Assembly (NCBI GenBank): GCA_050951095.1
Contig: JBMNIQ010000006.1
Span: 168,265-232,264 of the forward strand
DNA from: UMGS1519 sp050951095
GTDB lineage: Bacteria; Actinomycetota; Coriobacteriia; Coriobacteriales; Eggerthellaceae
Reading direction: 5' to 3'
DNA length: 64,000 bases
A model generated the notes under the pieces. It did not search any database. It was not told where the DNA came from and saw only the letters and a program-made list of their open reading frames with translations. The position numbers were made by a program, and so were the translations under genes. This document shows positions 63,725 through 64,000 of this stretch, in pieces (positions within the stretch are counted from its first letter, which is position 1; every line of letters begins with the position of its first letter).

Positions 63725-64000
63725 CTGGCTCCTCCATCGCCCAGGGGATTGGCGCGGGCCGCCCGCGCCGGGAAACTTCTGGGGCGATGTTTCGCGCGGC
63801 GGCCCGCGGGGCATTTATACGTTTCGCGGATGGCTGGCGGGGAGTTCGGACCCCGCTAGCCAGTAGAAGCCGGTACTAGGCGTTTCAGGCCCCGGCTCTC
63901 CTGTCGGCGCGGCCCGTGAATACCGGCGCGCAGGTCTCCCTGATCCGGGACGCGATAGCGCGCGCCGTCTCGGATTCCCCTCCGCGCGACATCCTTCTTT
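63725..64000. other. Right window edge, no gene supported
   Basis: 276 bases of GC-rich sequence. A short hairpin-like segment (GCGGGCCGCCCGCG, about 63756-63769) is present. No second copy of the guaA 3' end, and so no attR, is visible before the window ends. Confidence 0.5.

Noticed and set aside
63725..64000. Search for attR or a second guaA 3' end at the right edge
   Set aside because: No copy of the guaA terminal sequence is seen. The element continues beyond the window.

Overview
The window looks like a high-GC Gram-positive chromosome, most likely an actinobacterium of the class Coriobacteriia (inferred from gene content and codon use; genus not resolvable). A mobile element has inserted at the 3' end of guaA. 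Positions 1-22911 are chromosome and 22912-64000 are the element, whose far end is not reached.

Chromosome (1-22911). On the minus strand lies a housekeeping operon: a carboxyltransferase-biotin carrier fusion, accC, an Asp23 protein, nusB, xseB and the start of dxs. Next to it are efp-pepP, a GT8 glycosyltransferase, and a fused str/S10 cluster (rpsL-rpsG-fusA-rpsJ-rplC-rplD-rplW) that lacks tuf and stops at a terminator after rplW. Then come a CBS-domain family II pyrophosphatase (minus), two tandem ArsB/NhaD-type transporters (plus), pcrA (minus) and guaA (plus). guaA carries two single-base shifts but can be read through to its canonical C-terminus.

Element, left end (22.9-29.8 kb). Here are the attL-side repeats, an XRE-type repressor divergent from a tyrosine integrase, and three identical-format operators placed on both divergent promoters. 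They are followed by a mobilization-type protein, decayed small genes, a 96-nt nested palindrome, and a YraN-like gene split by an IS21-family element with a 7-bp target duplication that restores the reading frame when removed.

Defence cassette (30-42.3 kb, minus). It has seven tightly packed intact genes: ribbon-helix-helix protein, PLD-SNF2 helicase, DUF4391-like protein, unknown protein, type III Mod methyltransferase, Res helicase-nuclease, and an AAA ATPase with a zinc-hook CxxC. This is an enlarged type III restriction system and is the best candidate for an undescribed or little-described system in the window.

Transfer and maintenance (42.4-46.6 kb, plus). A fourth copy of the repressor operator precedes a hairpin-rich candidate oriT, a MobC-like gene, a badly frameshifted relaxase, a serine recombinase and a ParA/RHH partition pair flanked by repeats. 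At 47.2-50.3 kb sits a second defence-like pair: a GmrSD-type DUF262/HNH protein and a multi-zinc-ribbon protein.

Conjugation machinery (50.6-63.7 kb, minus). It comprises a thioester/VaFE/LPKTG surface adhesin, a TrbL/VirB6-like membrane protein, a bitopic protein, a lytic transglycosylase/NlpC hydrolase, VirB4, a PrgI-like protein, a Maff2/VirB2-like peptide, the VirD4 coupling protein and two small cytosolic proteins.

A recurring oddity is the clustering of single-base indels in guaA and the conjugation/partition backbone, while the defence cassette, IS21 element and housekeeping genes are free of them.
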